The notes: generated by a model not told the origin, from the sequence alone. Shown: positions 8,907-16,632, numbered from the stretch's first letter. The stretch: 64,000 nt of DNA from Paenibacillus dendritiformis (GCF_021654795.1 NZ_AP025344.1:4278501-4342500), one strand, 5' to 3'. Numbers and translations are program-made.

Positions 8907-9580
8907 GGCTGATCCTCGAATTTATAGCCCGAGCGAACGACGGTGACAATGGACTTGGCCTGTTCCCCCAGCTTGGAGCGCAGATTGCGAATATGACTGT
9001 TGACCGTGCGATCGTCCCCGACGAAATCATAGCCCCATATTTTTGTAATAAGCTGATCCCTCGTGATGATGAGTCCTTTGTTTTTCATCAGATACGCCAA
9101 GATTTCAAATTCGGTATGGGTCAAGCTGCAGGCAGTCCCGTCCACCGTCACGGTTCGGGAGGGGAGATGAACCGTAATGCCGCCGCCGGATAAGGTGTCG
9201 GCCTCCTGATCGCGGACATGCCGGCTTTCCAGCAGCCGCTTCGCCCGAGCGAGCAAGATGGGCGGACTATACGGCTTTGTGACATAATCGTCCGCGCCCA
9301 GCTCGAATCCGAGCAGCGTATCGTCCTCATCCGCGCGCGCCGTCAGCATAATAATCGGAACGTTCGATGCCTTGCGAATGCGCTGGCACACCGACCATCC
9401 GTCCAACTCCGGCAGCATGATATCCAGAATAATCAAATCCACTTCATGCTCATGAAAGAGCGACAGCGCCTGCTTTCCGTCGCCCGCCTCCAGTACTTCA
9501 TAGCCTTCATTGAACAAATAATCCTTCATGATTTCCCGCAAAATCTGCTCGTCTTCCACAATCAATATTGTTCTCGACAT
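8903..9580 (-). CDS. OmpR/PhoB-family response regulator
   Basis: A 225-residue two-domain regulator. The receiver domain has the acidic pair in VEDE, the phosphorylation Asp in LIILDIMLPELDGW (about residue 53), Thr/Ala in MLTARA and Lys in VTKPYSP. The winged-helix DNA-binding domain ends with GYDFVGDDRTVNSHIRNLRSKLG. It is phosphorylated by the kinase encoded immediately downstream. The length is typical of the family. It starts at an ATG about 170 bases from the next upstream gene, so a promoter must lie in 9581-9751. Target genes cannot be deduced. Confidence 0.95.
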   Translation of the reverse strand: MSRTILIVEDEQILREIMKDYLFNEGYEVLEAGDGKQALSLFHEHEVDLIILDIMLPELDGWSVCQRIRKASNVPIIMLTARADEDDTLLGFELGADDYVTKPYSPPILLARAKRLLESRHVRDQEADTLSGGGITVHLPSRTVTVDGTACSLTHTEFEILAYLMKNKGLIITRDQLITKIWGYDFVGDDRTVNSHIRNLRSKLGEQAKSIVTVVRSGYKFEDQP

Positions 9581-9751
9581 ATGATGACCTCACATCTTTT
9601 TGGAGCAGCCCCCCATATCGCTTGCCTGAGGAGCCTTGTTTTCGGAACATAACATCATTGGATATCCTAACATGTTGGCGGAATGGAGACAAATATGTTC
9701 GGGAGGAAATAAAGCCGAGCGGGCTAAAATACCCAATTTCCATTTTTTTAC

Positions 9752-10162
9752 TTACCGAATTGCTTGTTTCTTTCTTCCATTTGGTTTTCGTGCCAATGCC
9801 ATAATTCCTGCGATAACAAAGAACATGGCAGGAATGAACCCGAACACCGAAATAATGCAAACCGCCATCGATACAAGAATAAGCGTCCATCCTGCCAGCT
9901 TCGGGCTGCCGCTGCCTTTCAACCAAATCATCACAATAAGACCTAGCACACAGCCGATCATCCCGGGGAGAACCCACATCGTTCCCGCTTGATTCATCTG
10001 ATCGAGCGAAGCGGCTGCTTCGCCGTCCGTCCAATGGGCATACAAATCATTCACATAATCTTCATTATCTTTCAGGTATAAAAAAACCAAGCCGGTCACG
10101 ATCATAATGAGACTCACTACGGCTCCAATTATGCTTAACGCGATTTCCCCTGTTCGTTTCAT
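9752..10162 (-). CDS. DUF4064-type membrane protein
   Basis: A 136-residue protein with four predicted membrane helices. It begins MKRTGEIALSIIGAVVSLI, the usual opening of DUF4064 proteins. A polar extracellular loop of about 35 residues lies between helices 1 and 2, and a basic C-terminal tail suggests a cytoplasmic end. The start is backed by GGGAGG 6 bases upstream. It is transcribed away from repeat copy A, which occupies the upstream intergenic space, so its promoter probably lies close to or inside the repeat. The function of the family is unknown. Confidence 0.8.
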   Translation of the reverse strand: MKRTGEIALSIIGAVVSLIMIVTGLVFLYLKDNEDYVNDLYAHWTDGEAAASLDQMNQAGTMWVLPGMIGCVLGLIVMIWLKGSGSPKLAGWTLILVSMAVCIISVFGFIPAMFFVIAGIMALARKPNGRKKQAIR

Positions 10163-10263
10163 GTTGAACCTCCCTTGTAATATAAAGATCTTTCCCGTGG
10201 CACTCGTTTCACGGTTTGGTTGATGAATCCCCTCCTCGCTAGCATATCCAGGCTGTTGAGAAA

Positions 10264-10868
10264 GAAGTTTTGAGCAGGAAAATGGATAGTTCTACCAGAC
10301 GAAAACTGTACCATTTCCCTGGACACGCCCATCCGGCAGGCGAAATCCGCAAAACTCCACGATTTCTCCAGACACGCCGATTCGGCAGGCGAAATCCGCA
10401 AACTCCACGATTTCTCCAGACACGCCGATTCGGTAAGCGAAATCCTGCAGAAATACAGCAATTCGATATGGACGACTATTCCAGAAAGGGAATCCTGCAA
10501 AATTACAGGAATTTCCCCCGTTTCGCTTCGGTTTGAAGCAAAAGGGCCTAAAATGATGCAGATTTGCAGCAATTCCTCGGGATGGGGACTCATTAAGCCG
10601 AAATTCCTGTAAAATAGCAGCAATTTCCTCCGCACGTCCAAGCCCCAGGAGGCAACGATGCTTCCAGCAGGCCGATAGTGCTTCCTGAAGGCGACGATGC
10701 CCCCAGCAATCCGACGCGGTCGCTTGGATCCCGTAAAATCAGGCCATTGCGTAGTCTATGGGACTTTTCACCTGTGATGGATCTCTTCTCCCGGTAGAAA
10801 AAATCGATTTAAAACCTTTTGAGAGCCAAAGTTTGGATGAGGAAAATGGACCATCTCCACCCCTTCGC
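10264..10868. repeat. Long intergenic repeat, copy A
   Basis: This non-coding block is homologous to 45814-46590. The part 10445-10660 aligns without gaps at an offset of 35,724 bases. It contains near-identical tandem 48-49-base units beginning GACACGCC (10322-10370 and 10371-10418, then a diverged third). Four copies of a motif like CTGCAAAAATACAGCAATT start near 10445, 10495, 10556 and 10607. Both ends carry a similar stretch, AAGTTTTGA...GGAAAATGGA at 10265-10298 and AAGTTTGGATGAGG...CTCCAC at 10829-10860, like direct terminal repeats. A TTG-initiated 160-codon frame runs through it on the minus strand but has no recognisable domain. No transposase is present. Confidence 0.85.
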
Positions 10869-10872
10869 AGCG

Positions 10873-10900
10873 ATGAATGAATATTTTAAAATTCATTCAT
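10873..10900. promoter_or_regulatory. Palindrome matching TetR operator (downstream copy)
   Basis: ATGAATGAAT, an 8-base spacer, then ATTCATTCAT. It has the same arm sequence and spacing as the palindrome in the tetR promoter at 11523-11550, so it is a likely second binding site. It lies downstream of the tetR terminator and next to repeat copy A, with no gene obviously under its control. Confidence 0.6.
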
Positions 10901-10908
10901 TCCCGTCC

Positions 10909-10948
10909 AAAAAAGGACTGCCTGCATTCCTCTTATTTTTGGCAGTCC
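10909..10948 (-). terminator. Terminator overlapping the end of the TetR gene
   Basis: GGACTGCC at 10915-10922 pairs with GGCAGTCC at 10941-10948. On the minus strand the hairpin is followed by six Ts. The stop codon (10933-10935) lies inside the loop, so coding end and terminator are merged. Confidence 0.88.
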
Positions 10949-11505
10949 GTTAACCCTTTCATGATAAACTCCGCCAAATACTGAATCAGTTGCGGAAAAT
11001 GGCGAACCCCAATCTCTTCCTTATGTGAATCGATATAAGCTAACGAGTCAAAGAATGCGGGCAAAAGTTCATCATCAATATCCTTTCTTATTTTTCCTTC
11101 CGCTTTCCATTTTCTAAATAATTCCGTGTATAAATTGTGAATCGACTCCTCATTTCCTTTGACCTCTTCATAGCAGCGTTCCAGTTCCCGGAAGAGCTCC
11201 CGGTTATACCATTCCTTCAGGATGAGATTCGAGTTCATGGCACTGATGTTCTGCTCCACTAATGTGCTTACAAGCGATACGGGATCTTGGCTCATGTCGA
11301 CGGATTCGACAATCCGCTTTTTCAATATCTCGTTTTCTTTCATATAGATTTCAAAGAACAATTTCTCTTTCGAGGAATAGTAGTTATAAAAAGTCCCCAC
11401 CGCTATTCCCGCCATTTTTGCAATGTCTGAGATATTCGTATCTTTGAATCCCTTGGAGTGGAACAATTCCCAACCACACTGAAAGATGAGCTGTTTTTTA
11501 TCCAT
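10933..11505 (-). CDS. TetR/AcrR family transcriptional regulator
   Basis: A 190-residue regulator. The N-terminal helix-turn-helix (about residues 5-50) contains GFKDTNISDIAKMAGIAVG, then FYNYYSSKEKLF, the standard TetR recognition-helix region. The C-terminal ligand domain is unclassified. The promoter is visible upstream (TTGACA-N17-TTTAAT at 11551-11579) with a palindrome directly over the start region, so it most likely represses itself. A second identical-layout palindrome lies at 10873-10900 beyond its terminator. TetR proteins usually control a neighbouring efflux or metabolic gene, but none is present here. The original target may have been lost when the repeat block arrived (inference). 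Confidence 0.92.
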   Translation of the reverse strand: MDKKQLIFQCGWELFHSKGFKDTNISDIAKMAGIAVGTFYNYYSSKEKLFFEIYMKENEILKKRIVESVDMSQDPVSLVSTLVEQNISAMNSNLILKEWYNRELFRELERCYEEVKGNEESIHNLYTELFRKWKAEGKIRKDIDDELLPAFFDSLAYIDSHKEEIGVRHFPQLIQYLAEFIMKGLTDCQK

Positions 11506-11522
11506 CCGTTACCTAACCTCTT

Positions 11523-11550
11523 GTGAATGAATTTTTTTTTATTCATTCAC
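11523..11550 (-). promoter_or_regulatory. TetR operator (autoregulatory)
   Basis: GTGAATGAAT, eight Ts, ATTCATTCAC: 10-bp perfect arms directly downstream of the -10 box of the tetR promoter, placed to block transcription. Confidence 0.75.
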
Positions 11551-11579
11551 ATTAAAGCACAGTTGCATTTTTTTGTCAA
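11551..11579 (-). promoter_or_regulatory. Sigma-A promoter of the TetR gene
   Basis: On the minus strand TTGACA (11579-11574), 17 bases, TTTAAT (11556-11551), about 45 bases before the start codon. Five of six consensus bases in the -10 box and a perfect -35. Confidence 0.8.
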
Positions 11580-11716
11580 CGCAGAAAGAAGCACGTTGGA
11601 ACACCGCAGAATAAGCCCATATTGATTTCGATTGAGAAATATAATAAGCGAATAAGCGCTACCCGCGAGAACGATGGAGCACCGAAAGGTTAGCCAACTT
11701 ACTATACAAGCTGCTT

Positions 11717-12580
11717 TCAAAGTAAATCCTCATTCAAATGCCGATTCCCTTTCAATAGGCTCCTTACTCTTGACATCGTGCCTTTTCGGGTAGGCAAATA
11801 AGACATTCTGTGAAGCAATATCCACCTTAAGGATGCCATTGCCTCGAACAGCTCCAGTTCCTCCTGCGTATAGGGAGTTTCCGATAAAATGGCAGAAAGA
11901 TAATGGGAACTTGACCGCATGCCGCCGTATATCCTGATCAGAACCAATGCCCAGGCGATATCGTATCTGGGGTCGCCATGCTGTCCGTTTGTCCAATCGA
12001 TAAGAGTATGCGTCCCCTCCGCTTCCAACACATTCCCTATATTAAAATCCCCATGAATCAGGCAATCTTGCTTCATATCCCCTCGTTCAATGAGTTGAAC
12101 AAGCAGCTCTTGAAGATCAACATGTTCTTCAATCCCAGGAAAAAAATAAGGAATAAAATCATGCTTGGGAAGCGCCAATTCATCTATATCTTGGATGGGC
12201 ATTCGATGTACCCGCGTTAACATCATTGCAAGCGTTTTACATAAAGACTGATTTACTTTGACTATAGGACTCCCGTCAAAGCTGGTTAATAAGACCGGAT
12301 TCTCGTCCCGATCAAGCCCCCACCCATACGGTTTGGAAACGGGCAGCCCCCGACTATAAAGTGCTTCTAAAAGCTTATACTGCTCATGTACATTCGGCTT
12401 GGAGTCCCGATTCCATGATTTAAGCACAAAATGAAGCCCGCCTATGCTGACTTTCATTACCTCTGCTTCCAGACCGGGCTTTATGGGATGAACGGCGACG
12501 CCCGACTCCTCTGGCTGGAGCAGTAAATGTGCCTCGCTGCGGATTTCCATCCAATCTATGTCTCGAATAGAATTCGTCAA
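11717..12580 (-). CDS. Aminoglycoside phosphotransferase (APH) family kinase
   Basis: A 287-residue APH/choline-kinase fold protein. The catalytic loop is CLIHGDFNIGNVL (Brenner-type HxD) and the metal-binding motif is TLIDWTNGQHGDPRYDIAW. The ATP-binding lobe is at about residues 25-110, with the Lys in HFVLKSWN. Such proteins phosphorylate small hydroxylated molecules, sometimes antibiotics or macrolides, but the substrate cannot be read from sequence and resistance should not be assumed. It is a single gene. The region on both sides is rich in decayed genes, so it may belong to an accessory segment. No close ribosome-site alternative to the ATG at 12580 was seen. Confidence 0.85.
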   Translation of the reverse strand: MTNSIRDIDWMEIRSEAHLLLQPEESGVAVHPIKPGLEAEVMKVSIGGLHFVLKSWNRDSKPNVHEQYKLLEALYSRGLPVSKPYGWGLDRDENPVLLTSFDGSPIVKVNQSLCKTLAMMLTRVHRMPIQDIDELALPKHDFIPYFFPGIEEHVDLQELLVQLIERGDMKQDCLIHGDFNIGNVLEAEGTHTLIDWTNGQHGDPRYDIAWALVLIRIYGGMRSSSHYLSAILSETPYTQEELELFEAMASLRWILLHRMSYLPTRKGTMSRVRSLLKGNRHLNEDLL

Positions 12581-12672
12581 CGCTTCTCTTCCTTTCCAGA
12601 GGCCTTATCTTATCGTTGTATTCCTGGGGCCTGCTCCTACAGACTACCCAAGTCGGGTCTATCCTTCAAAAA

Positions 12673-12703
12673 AAGTAAAAAAATACTGCAATCTTCATTG
12701 CAG
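12673..12703 (-). terminator. Terminator at the end of a decayed gene
   Basis: CTGCAAT, a 4-base loop, ATTGCAG (12686-12703), followed on the minus strand by TATTTTTTTAC. It overlaps the stop codon of the remnant at 12695-12895, which supports that remnant as a former gene end. Confidence 0.8.
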
Positions 12704-12895
12704 ACTCAATAATACGAGAGTCTTGCCCTTACTTTCCAGTAGTTCTTGAGCAGCTTCCTCATCTGTTACCGGTCCAATAACAGCAACGTCTTCAATAACT
12801 TCCTGATTGTCTTGTTCTTCAGAATGAAGAAGTTCAAACTTTACAAACGGATTCGGGTAAAGATTTTGAACCTTTTGCCGCTGAGTAATAACATT
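12695..12895 (-). pseudogene. C-terminal remnant of an unknown gene
   Basis: A 66-codon open stretch without a start codon, directly after an in-frame TAA. It reads like protein: RQKVQNLYPNPFVKFELL, then an acidic region, then VIGPVTDEEAAQELLESKG. It ends exactly at a strong terminator. Upstream in another frame (roughly 12900-13005) lies a further open segment ending FPDDPSTGRK, suggesting one frameshifted gene. Still further up are short pieces such as CAYERDQETGKLV. The family is not recognised. Bases 12581-13256 contain nothing else I can support. Confidence 0.5.
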
Positions 12896-13256
12896 TTACC
12901 AGACTGACGCCTCATTTTCTACCAGTTGATGGATCATCAGGGAAAATACGATTAGATAACTTCTTTGACCTACCGCAAATCTTAACCGTTGTTATAATCA
13001 TCCCCATCAAAATCATGAATTTTTTACAAGCTTCCCTGTCTCTTGATCACGTTCATAGGCACACTGAGTTTCATCCTGGATAAACGCTAAAAAAGAAGCA
13101 TCTCAATAAGGGCTTGGAATAGAATGTCTATAGGGCGTTTCTTTCCACAGCGCTGTCGAGAAACCAAGTCTATCCTCGGTTTTTTCGTTTATTCTAGAGT
13201 TTCACATAAAGTTGGGGTCTTCCAAGTTTCTTAATGCGCCTCTGCTTTCTTCGCGT

Positions 13257-13517
13257 CTACTCATAAATCTTTCCCATATACAGGATCTGAGCACACCTCT
13301 TCCATGGATTATGGGGCTTATTATAGTAGGGAAGACCATCGTTCGACGCCAATCCCCATTCCGAAGCGGCTTCCAGAAAAGCTTCTATCGATTCATTCTC
13401 CCACTCTTCTCTATGGTTTACTCTGTCCTTTCTAAGCTCACTCATAAAGTGGAGAAAGGATTTTTCATCTGTCACTTCATCTGCCAGCTCGAAAAGTATC
13501 TTCTTCATCTTTAACAT
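13257..13517 (-). CDS. DUF7660-type small protein
   Basis: An 86-residue acidic cytoplasmic protein. Its C-terminal half, ESIEAFLEAASEWG then PHNPWKRCAQILYMGKIYE, matches what I recall of the DUF7660 domain, where NPWKRxAQxxYMGKxYE is the hallmark. Such small single-domain proteins are often scattered in accessory regions and have been suggested as immunity-like proteins, but no function is established. AAAAGGAT lies 4-5 bases before the ATG. There are no intact neighbours within 900 bases on either side: the flanks are decayed genes, so it may be the survivor of an old accessory island. Confidence 0.7.
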   Translation of the reverse strand: MLKMKKILFELADEVTDEKSFLHFMSELRKDRVNHREEWENESIEAFLEAASEWGLASNDGLPYYNKPHNPWKRCAQILYMGKIYE

Positions 13518-13631
13518 TCAATCCTTTTTCATTTTCCTTCAGGAACTGCACATTACATCATAGAAATGCACTTTCCTCTATATCATATTCATTGCCTGAT
13601 CCACAAGCTTTTATAATCCGCAAACTCGCCA

Positions 13632-13928
13632 TTAACGCGTCGGCCACGATGGCACGGCACGCATAATCTCGTTTTTGTTCGCGCTGGCTTTCACATCTGT
13701 TGGCATCAAGAAAGAATACGTCAGGTCACGAAAACCATGGGGAGCACCTTCTTCGAGGATGCGATCAAAGATAGCTTCATATAGTGCCGTATCCCGAAAA
13801 GGCATTGAATAAGCCCTGCTCCGCCCGGGAGCGCAGCCGCTCCGAAACGCCCATCCAGGTCCGATAGGTTCGCAAATACCTCGCTTTCTTCGATCGTTCC
13901 CGGCCAGTACGTCCGCAGCTCCGGTCAT
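13632..13928 (-). pseudogene. Frameshifted remnant of an unknown gene
   Basis: The last 55 codons on the minus strand look like genuine protein (ALYEAIFDRILEEGAPHGF, then TYSFLMPTD, then SANKNEIM). Upstream of about 13800 the protein-like reading switches frame: one frame gives YWPGTIEESEVFANLSDLDG and another gives SERLRSRAEQGLFNAF. At least two frameshifts are therefore likely. I do not recognise the family. The rest of 13518-14259 holds the small repeat at 13985-14053 and a hairpin at 14141-14166. Confidence 0.45.
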
Positions 13929-13984
13929 CTACTCCACTATAGCTGCAGTCTCTCCCGCCACTCTAGTCATCTGCTCTGCCAATA

Positions 13985-14053
13985 CTGCAAGAATGCAGCA
14001 ATTTCATTGAGACGAGGATGCGAAAATAGGATTGCTGCAAAAATACAGCAATT
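13985..14053. repeat. Two units of the CTGCAAAAATACAGCAATT motif
   Basis: CTGCAAGAATGCAGCAATT at 13985 and CTGCAAAAATACAGCAATT at 14035, exactly 50 bases apart, the same spacing as the first two motif units in repeat copies A and B. This is a third, shorter locus of the family. Confidence 0.7.
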
Positions 14054-14140
14054 ACCTTACGGCAAGGCATAAACAGCATTCAAAATGGAGAAATAATGTA
14101 ATTTTGAGGGATATCGTCAAAATCCAGCCTCTTGAGGTTA

Positions 14141-14166
14141 AAAATGCTGCGCCTGTGCAGCATTTT
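14141..14166. terminator. Isolated terminator-like hairpin
   Basis: AAAATGCTGC, a 6-base loop, GCAGCATTTT: a perfect 10-bp stem ending in Ts on the plus strand, downstream of decayed sequence. No intact gene ends here. Confidence 0.45.
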
Positions 14167-14259
14167 CATGCGGGGAACAGTTTGCTTCATACGCGCGGAC
14201 CAACTTGCCCTAACCTAACCTGCGCAGGCACCCCGAGAAACCAACACAACTCGCTCTTC

Positions 14260-14661
14260 TTAAAAAAATTTTGTTATTGGCACAATAGCCTTGGCCCACT
14301 CTTTAAATGCGTCAGGAGTAACTATAATGTCAGGGGTATGTGCTTGCCAAACTGCATATCCTGCCATATTCTTTAATGCGTCATCAGGAATTGTCTCATT
14401 CCAAACGTCTTCTCGACTTGGATCCCCTATGTAGACACCATCGACACCATACGTGCGGCTACCAGTCGCATGAAGGATGTCACCAGAAGCATCTGTAAGA
14501 AAAACAACAACAGAACCAGTAAATCCTTCCCAATGGTCAGACGTCCACGTTTTTGTAGCCGCATCCATTCTTCCATTTGCTGAAATTGTAAATCTTGTCT
14601 CCATTCTTCTATGGTCTCCTAAGTCATCGTGCTTAGAACCATGAACTGGAAAAGAAATCAT
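14260..14661 (-). CDS. Hypothetical soluble protein
   Basis: A 133-residue protein with a beta-rich pattern (RFTISANGRMDAATKTWTS, then GFTGSVVVFLTDASGDILH) and no signal peptide. I chose the ATG at 14661 because AAAGG lies 9 bases upstream within the longer open frame, whose first ATG at 14685 has no site. It is flanked by decayed sequence on both sides and, on the left, ends close to a short A/T tract. I recall similar domains as C-terminal parts of small uncharacterised actinobacterial and Paenibacillus proteins, but no name can be given. Codon use and frame integrity suggest it is still functional. Confidence 0.6.
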   Translation of the reverse strand: MISFPVHGSKHDDLGDHRRMETRFTISANGRMDAATKTWTSDHWEGFTGSVVVFLTDASGDILHATGSRTYGVDGVYIGDPSREDVWNETIPDDALKNMAGYAVWQAHTPDIIVTPDAFKEWAKAIVPITKFF

Positions 14662-14728
14662 TCTCATCAACCTTTCCTTAAGCATTTCTCGATATTAATA
14701 TTCACCAAATGAAAGAATAAAATTCTGT

Positions 14729-15004
14729 ATGTATTTTAATGCAGCTGCCTGCAAACCTCGCGTTGACCTGCAACTGGACAACCCCGAATACCAGAAGCTT
14801 CGCCGAAGCATAGAGGAGTTCGGCTGTGTTGAGCCCAACGTCTGGAATGATCGAACCGGGAACATGGTCGGCGGGCATAAGCGCTTCAAAATCCTTGGTA
14901 ACGAGCAGGGGCGCACGGAGGTTGAGGTATCCGTCGTCCACCGGACAAGACCAGGAGCGGCTGTGGAATCCAAGATCCAAGCATCTCCGAGCAGGCCGGG
15001 CTGA
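14729..15004 (+). pseudogene. ParB-like nuclease-domain remnant
   Basis: The first 70 codons contain the ParB/Srx-like core: KPRVDLQLDNPEYQKLRRSI, FGCVEPNVWNDRTGN and the diagnostic GGHKRFKIL. This is the form seen in phage-encoded ParB-domain proteins near DNA methylases. After VSVV (about 14938) the reading degenerates: a frame change would be needed to continue into the usual DKTQERALN helix, of which QERLWN is visible in another frame. There is no proper start and the C-terminal part is absent. It is probably a prophage relic, together with the adjacent hicB relic. Confidence 0.65.
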
Positions 15005-15022
15005 TTCAGGCCCTGCTTCTCC

Positions 15023-15307
15023 CGAGGAGGTTAACCATATCGAAGTAATCACATTTATCCTGCTGTGTTCCATCCGGGCGAGCCAGACGAAGGCGGTTAT
15101 ACCGTAACCTTCCCTGACTTTGAATTTGTGTCTCTTATCCAAGTGAGTACTGATTTCGTCCGCGAGCGCATCCGTCTGAAGGCCATCAATAAGACACACT
15201 CACCATTCCAAAATGGCTAAACGATGCTGCTGCCGAGGAAGGGATCAACTTCTCCAGACCTTCAGGATGCATTCAAGGAGAAACTTGGTGTTAATGACTT
15301 CCCTTAA
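15023..15307 (+). pseudogene. hicB: Degenerate HicB-type antitoxin gene
   Basis: After an AGGAGG at 15024-15029, a start-like ATA (15036) and a one-base frame change lead into YPAVFHPGEPDEGGYTVTFPDF, the classic HicB N-terminal partial RNase-H fold. The frame breaks again near 15220. The C-terminal ribbon-helix-helix end is recognisable as AAEEGINFS and, in another frame, LQDAFKEKLGVND. At least three lesions are present, so it is dead. No hicA toxin gene is seen next to it. It sits right after the ParB relic, suggesting one decayed phage or island segment. Confidence 0.72.
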
Positions 15308-15564
15308 CGAGGAGTCTTTTTTATTTCCAGGGAGATCAATCGTTCAGCAACCGGTCGTGGCCGTTATAGGTTTATACGGTTTGTTTCAATCCTAGCAATC
15401 AAAATCCCTTAATTTAAAAATTGTTCATAAATTTTATGTAATCTAGGAATTTATAAGCAATGTTATAGATGAAGGGTATATTTCATCCTAATTCCGCGAA
15501 AGAGTCAGGCTTTACCCTTCGCAGAAAATAAAGGCCATTATCATAAAAAGGAGTTGTTATTCAG

Positions 15565-15930
15565 ATGTTCAAAAAAGTTGCAATCTTATCGCTGGCGATC
15601 GCCAGTACGGCCGTTATGACCCAAGGAGCATATGCCGCGGAAAATAATACGCAAGCCAATGTGAATAATCAGCATCAAGCCGTGACAGCCGAAAACGAAT
15701 TTGTCGTTCTCAGTGCCACGTATGAAGTAAAGGAAAATGGAGTCAGATTGCGAACCAAGCCTTCCTTATCCGGAACCGTGCTTGGCTTGCTGAATAAGGG
15801 CGATATGGTGAACGGAGGGCATGGTGCAGATCCGGTATACGCGGACGGTTATTACTGGCTCAATGTCTACAGCTACAAACATAATGCTTCGGGCTGGGTG
15901 GCAATCAATTATTTGAGCGAAATCGGTTAA
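15565..15930 (+). CDS. Secreted bacterial SH3-domain protein
   Basis: A 121-residue exported protein. The signal peptide (MFKKVAILSLAIASTAVM) has a probable cut after AYA. A short Asn/Gln-rich linker follows, and then one SH3_3 domain with GVRLRTKPSLSGTVLGLLNKGD, YYWLNVYS and the closing GWVAINYL. Such domains bind cell-wall peptides or act as small wall-associated proteins. The start is well supported by AAAAGGAG 9 bases upstream. It is monocistronic: the gene ends in a perfect hairpin shared with the convergent sigma-factor gene. A functional link to that sigma factor is possible but unproven. Confidence 0.88.
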   Translation: MFKKVAILSLAIASTAVMTQGAYAAENNTQANVNNQHQAVTAENEFVVLSATYEVKENGVRLRTKPSLSGTVLGLLNKGDMVNGGHGADPVYADGYYWLNVYSYKHNASGWVAINYLSEIG

Positions 15931-15936
15931 TTCCAG

Positions 15937-15973
15937 GTTCAATCGCAATGGGGCTGCCCCATTGCGATTGAAC
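15937..15973. terminator. Bidirectional hairpin, 17-bp perfect stem
   Basis: Arms 15937-15953 and 15957-15973 pair perfectly around a 3-base loop between the convergent SH3 and sigma-factor genes. No long T-tract follows, but the stem is exceptionally stable. Confidence 0.75.
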
Positions 15974-16020
15974 GATTATATCCCCAAGGTCAGCGGCGGA
16001 TGGATGATTGGCAGGGCTTC

Positions 16021-16587
16021 TCAAATATCAAGACTCACGACAAGCCTCTGAACAATGCTTCTGATTTTTTTATTTACCCGGTAAATTCTTGTCGTAATCG
16101 CATTAGCCGATACATCGTATTTGCGGGTCAAATCCGCGATTGACATTTTCTTTATATAATAATCCGCATACAGCTCGTATTCGCCTGGACTCAAGTTCGT
16201 TAACACCTCATGATATAAAACATCCACATCGACAGCGTTTTCGATCATCTGATCGATTTCATTATTCCGCGATTCTACCCGGTCATTGATGTCATCTGAC
16301 ATGATAACTTCATACTTGTTTTTCAGATACATCGCTCGAAAGGAAAGGTTAATAAAATTTCTGGCCGTAGTGAACAGCCATCCCGCCACATTCGGGTGAG
16401 TTTTTAACTTGGAGATTTGCTTTCTTGCTTCGAGAAAGGTATTTTGCGTGCATTCATCGGCGAAATCCATCAGCTCCGTTCGCGAATTTGCCAATTTCCT
16501 GCAATATTTATAGACTGGCTGGAAATAGGCATCACATAATTCGTGAAAAAAAAGCTCATCGCGCTCATCTCTTTCCCTCATCATCAT
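16021..16587 (-). CDS. RNA polymerase sigma factor, ECF type
   Basis: A 188-residue sigma-70 family protein with only regions 2 and 4. Region 2 includes YFQPVYKYCRKL and DECTQNTFLEARKQI with GWLFTTARNFI. Region 4 includes LSPGEYELYADYYIKKMSIADL with the helix-turn-helix continuing into AITTRIYRVNKKI. Three consecutive ATG codons follow GGGGGTGG; the first was kept. There is no anti-sigma gene beside it: upstream is the regulator at 16798 in the same direction, separated by a terminator, and downstream is the convergent SH3 gene. How its activity is held in check is therefore not evident. A candidate sigma-A promoter lies at 16633-16661. Confidence 0.88.
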   Translation of the reverse strand: MMMRERDERDELFFHELCDAYFQPVYKYCRKLANSRTELMDFADECTQNTFLEARKQISKLKTHPNVAGWLFTTARNFINLSFRAMYLKNKYEVIMSDDINDRVESRNNEIDQMIENAVDVDVLYHEVLTNLSPGEYELYADYYIKKMSIADLTRKYDVSANAITTRIYRVNKKIRSIVQRLVVSLDI

Positions 16588-16632
16588 GCCACCCCCAGAT
16601 TTTTTATTATATTTTCATGTAAATCCCATTCT

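Noticed and set aside
10322..10440. Tandem 48-49-base units that could suggest a CRISPR array
   Set aside because: Units are contiguous without unique spacers, too few, and no cas genes are present.
10159..10641. 160-codon frame inside repeat copy A, with a related frame in copy B (46075-46365)
   Set aside because: The similarity is explained by the DNA repeat itself; the frame has TTG starts, is cut differently in each copy and matches no protein family.
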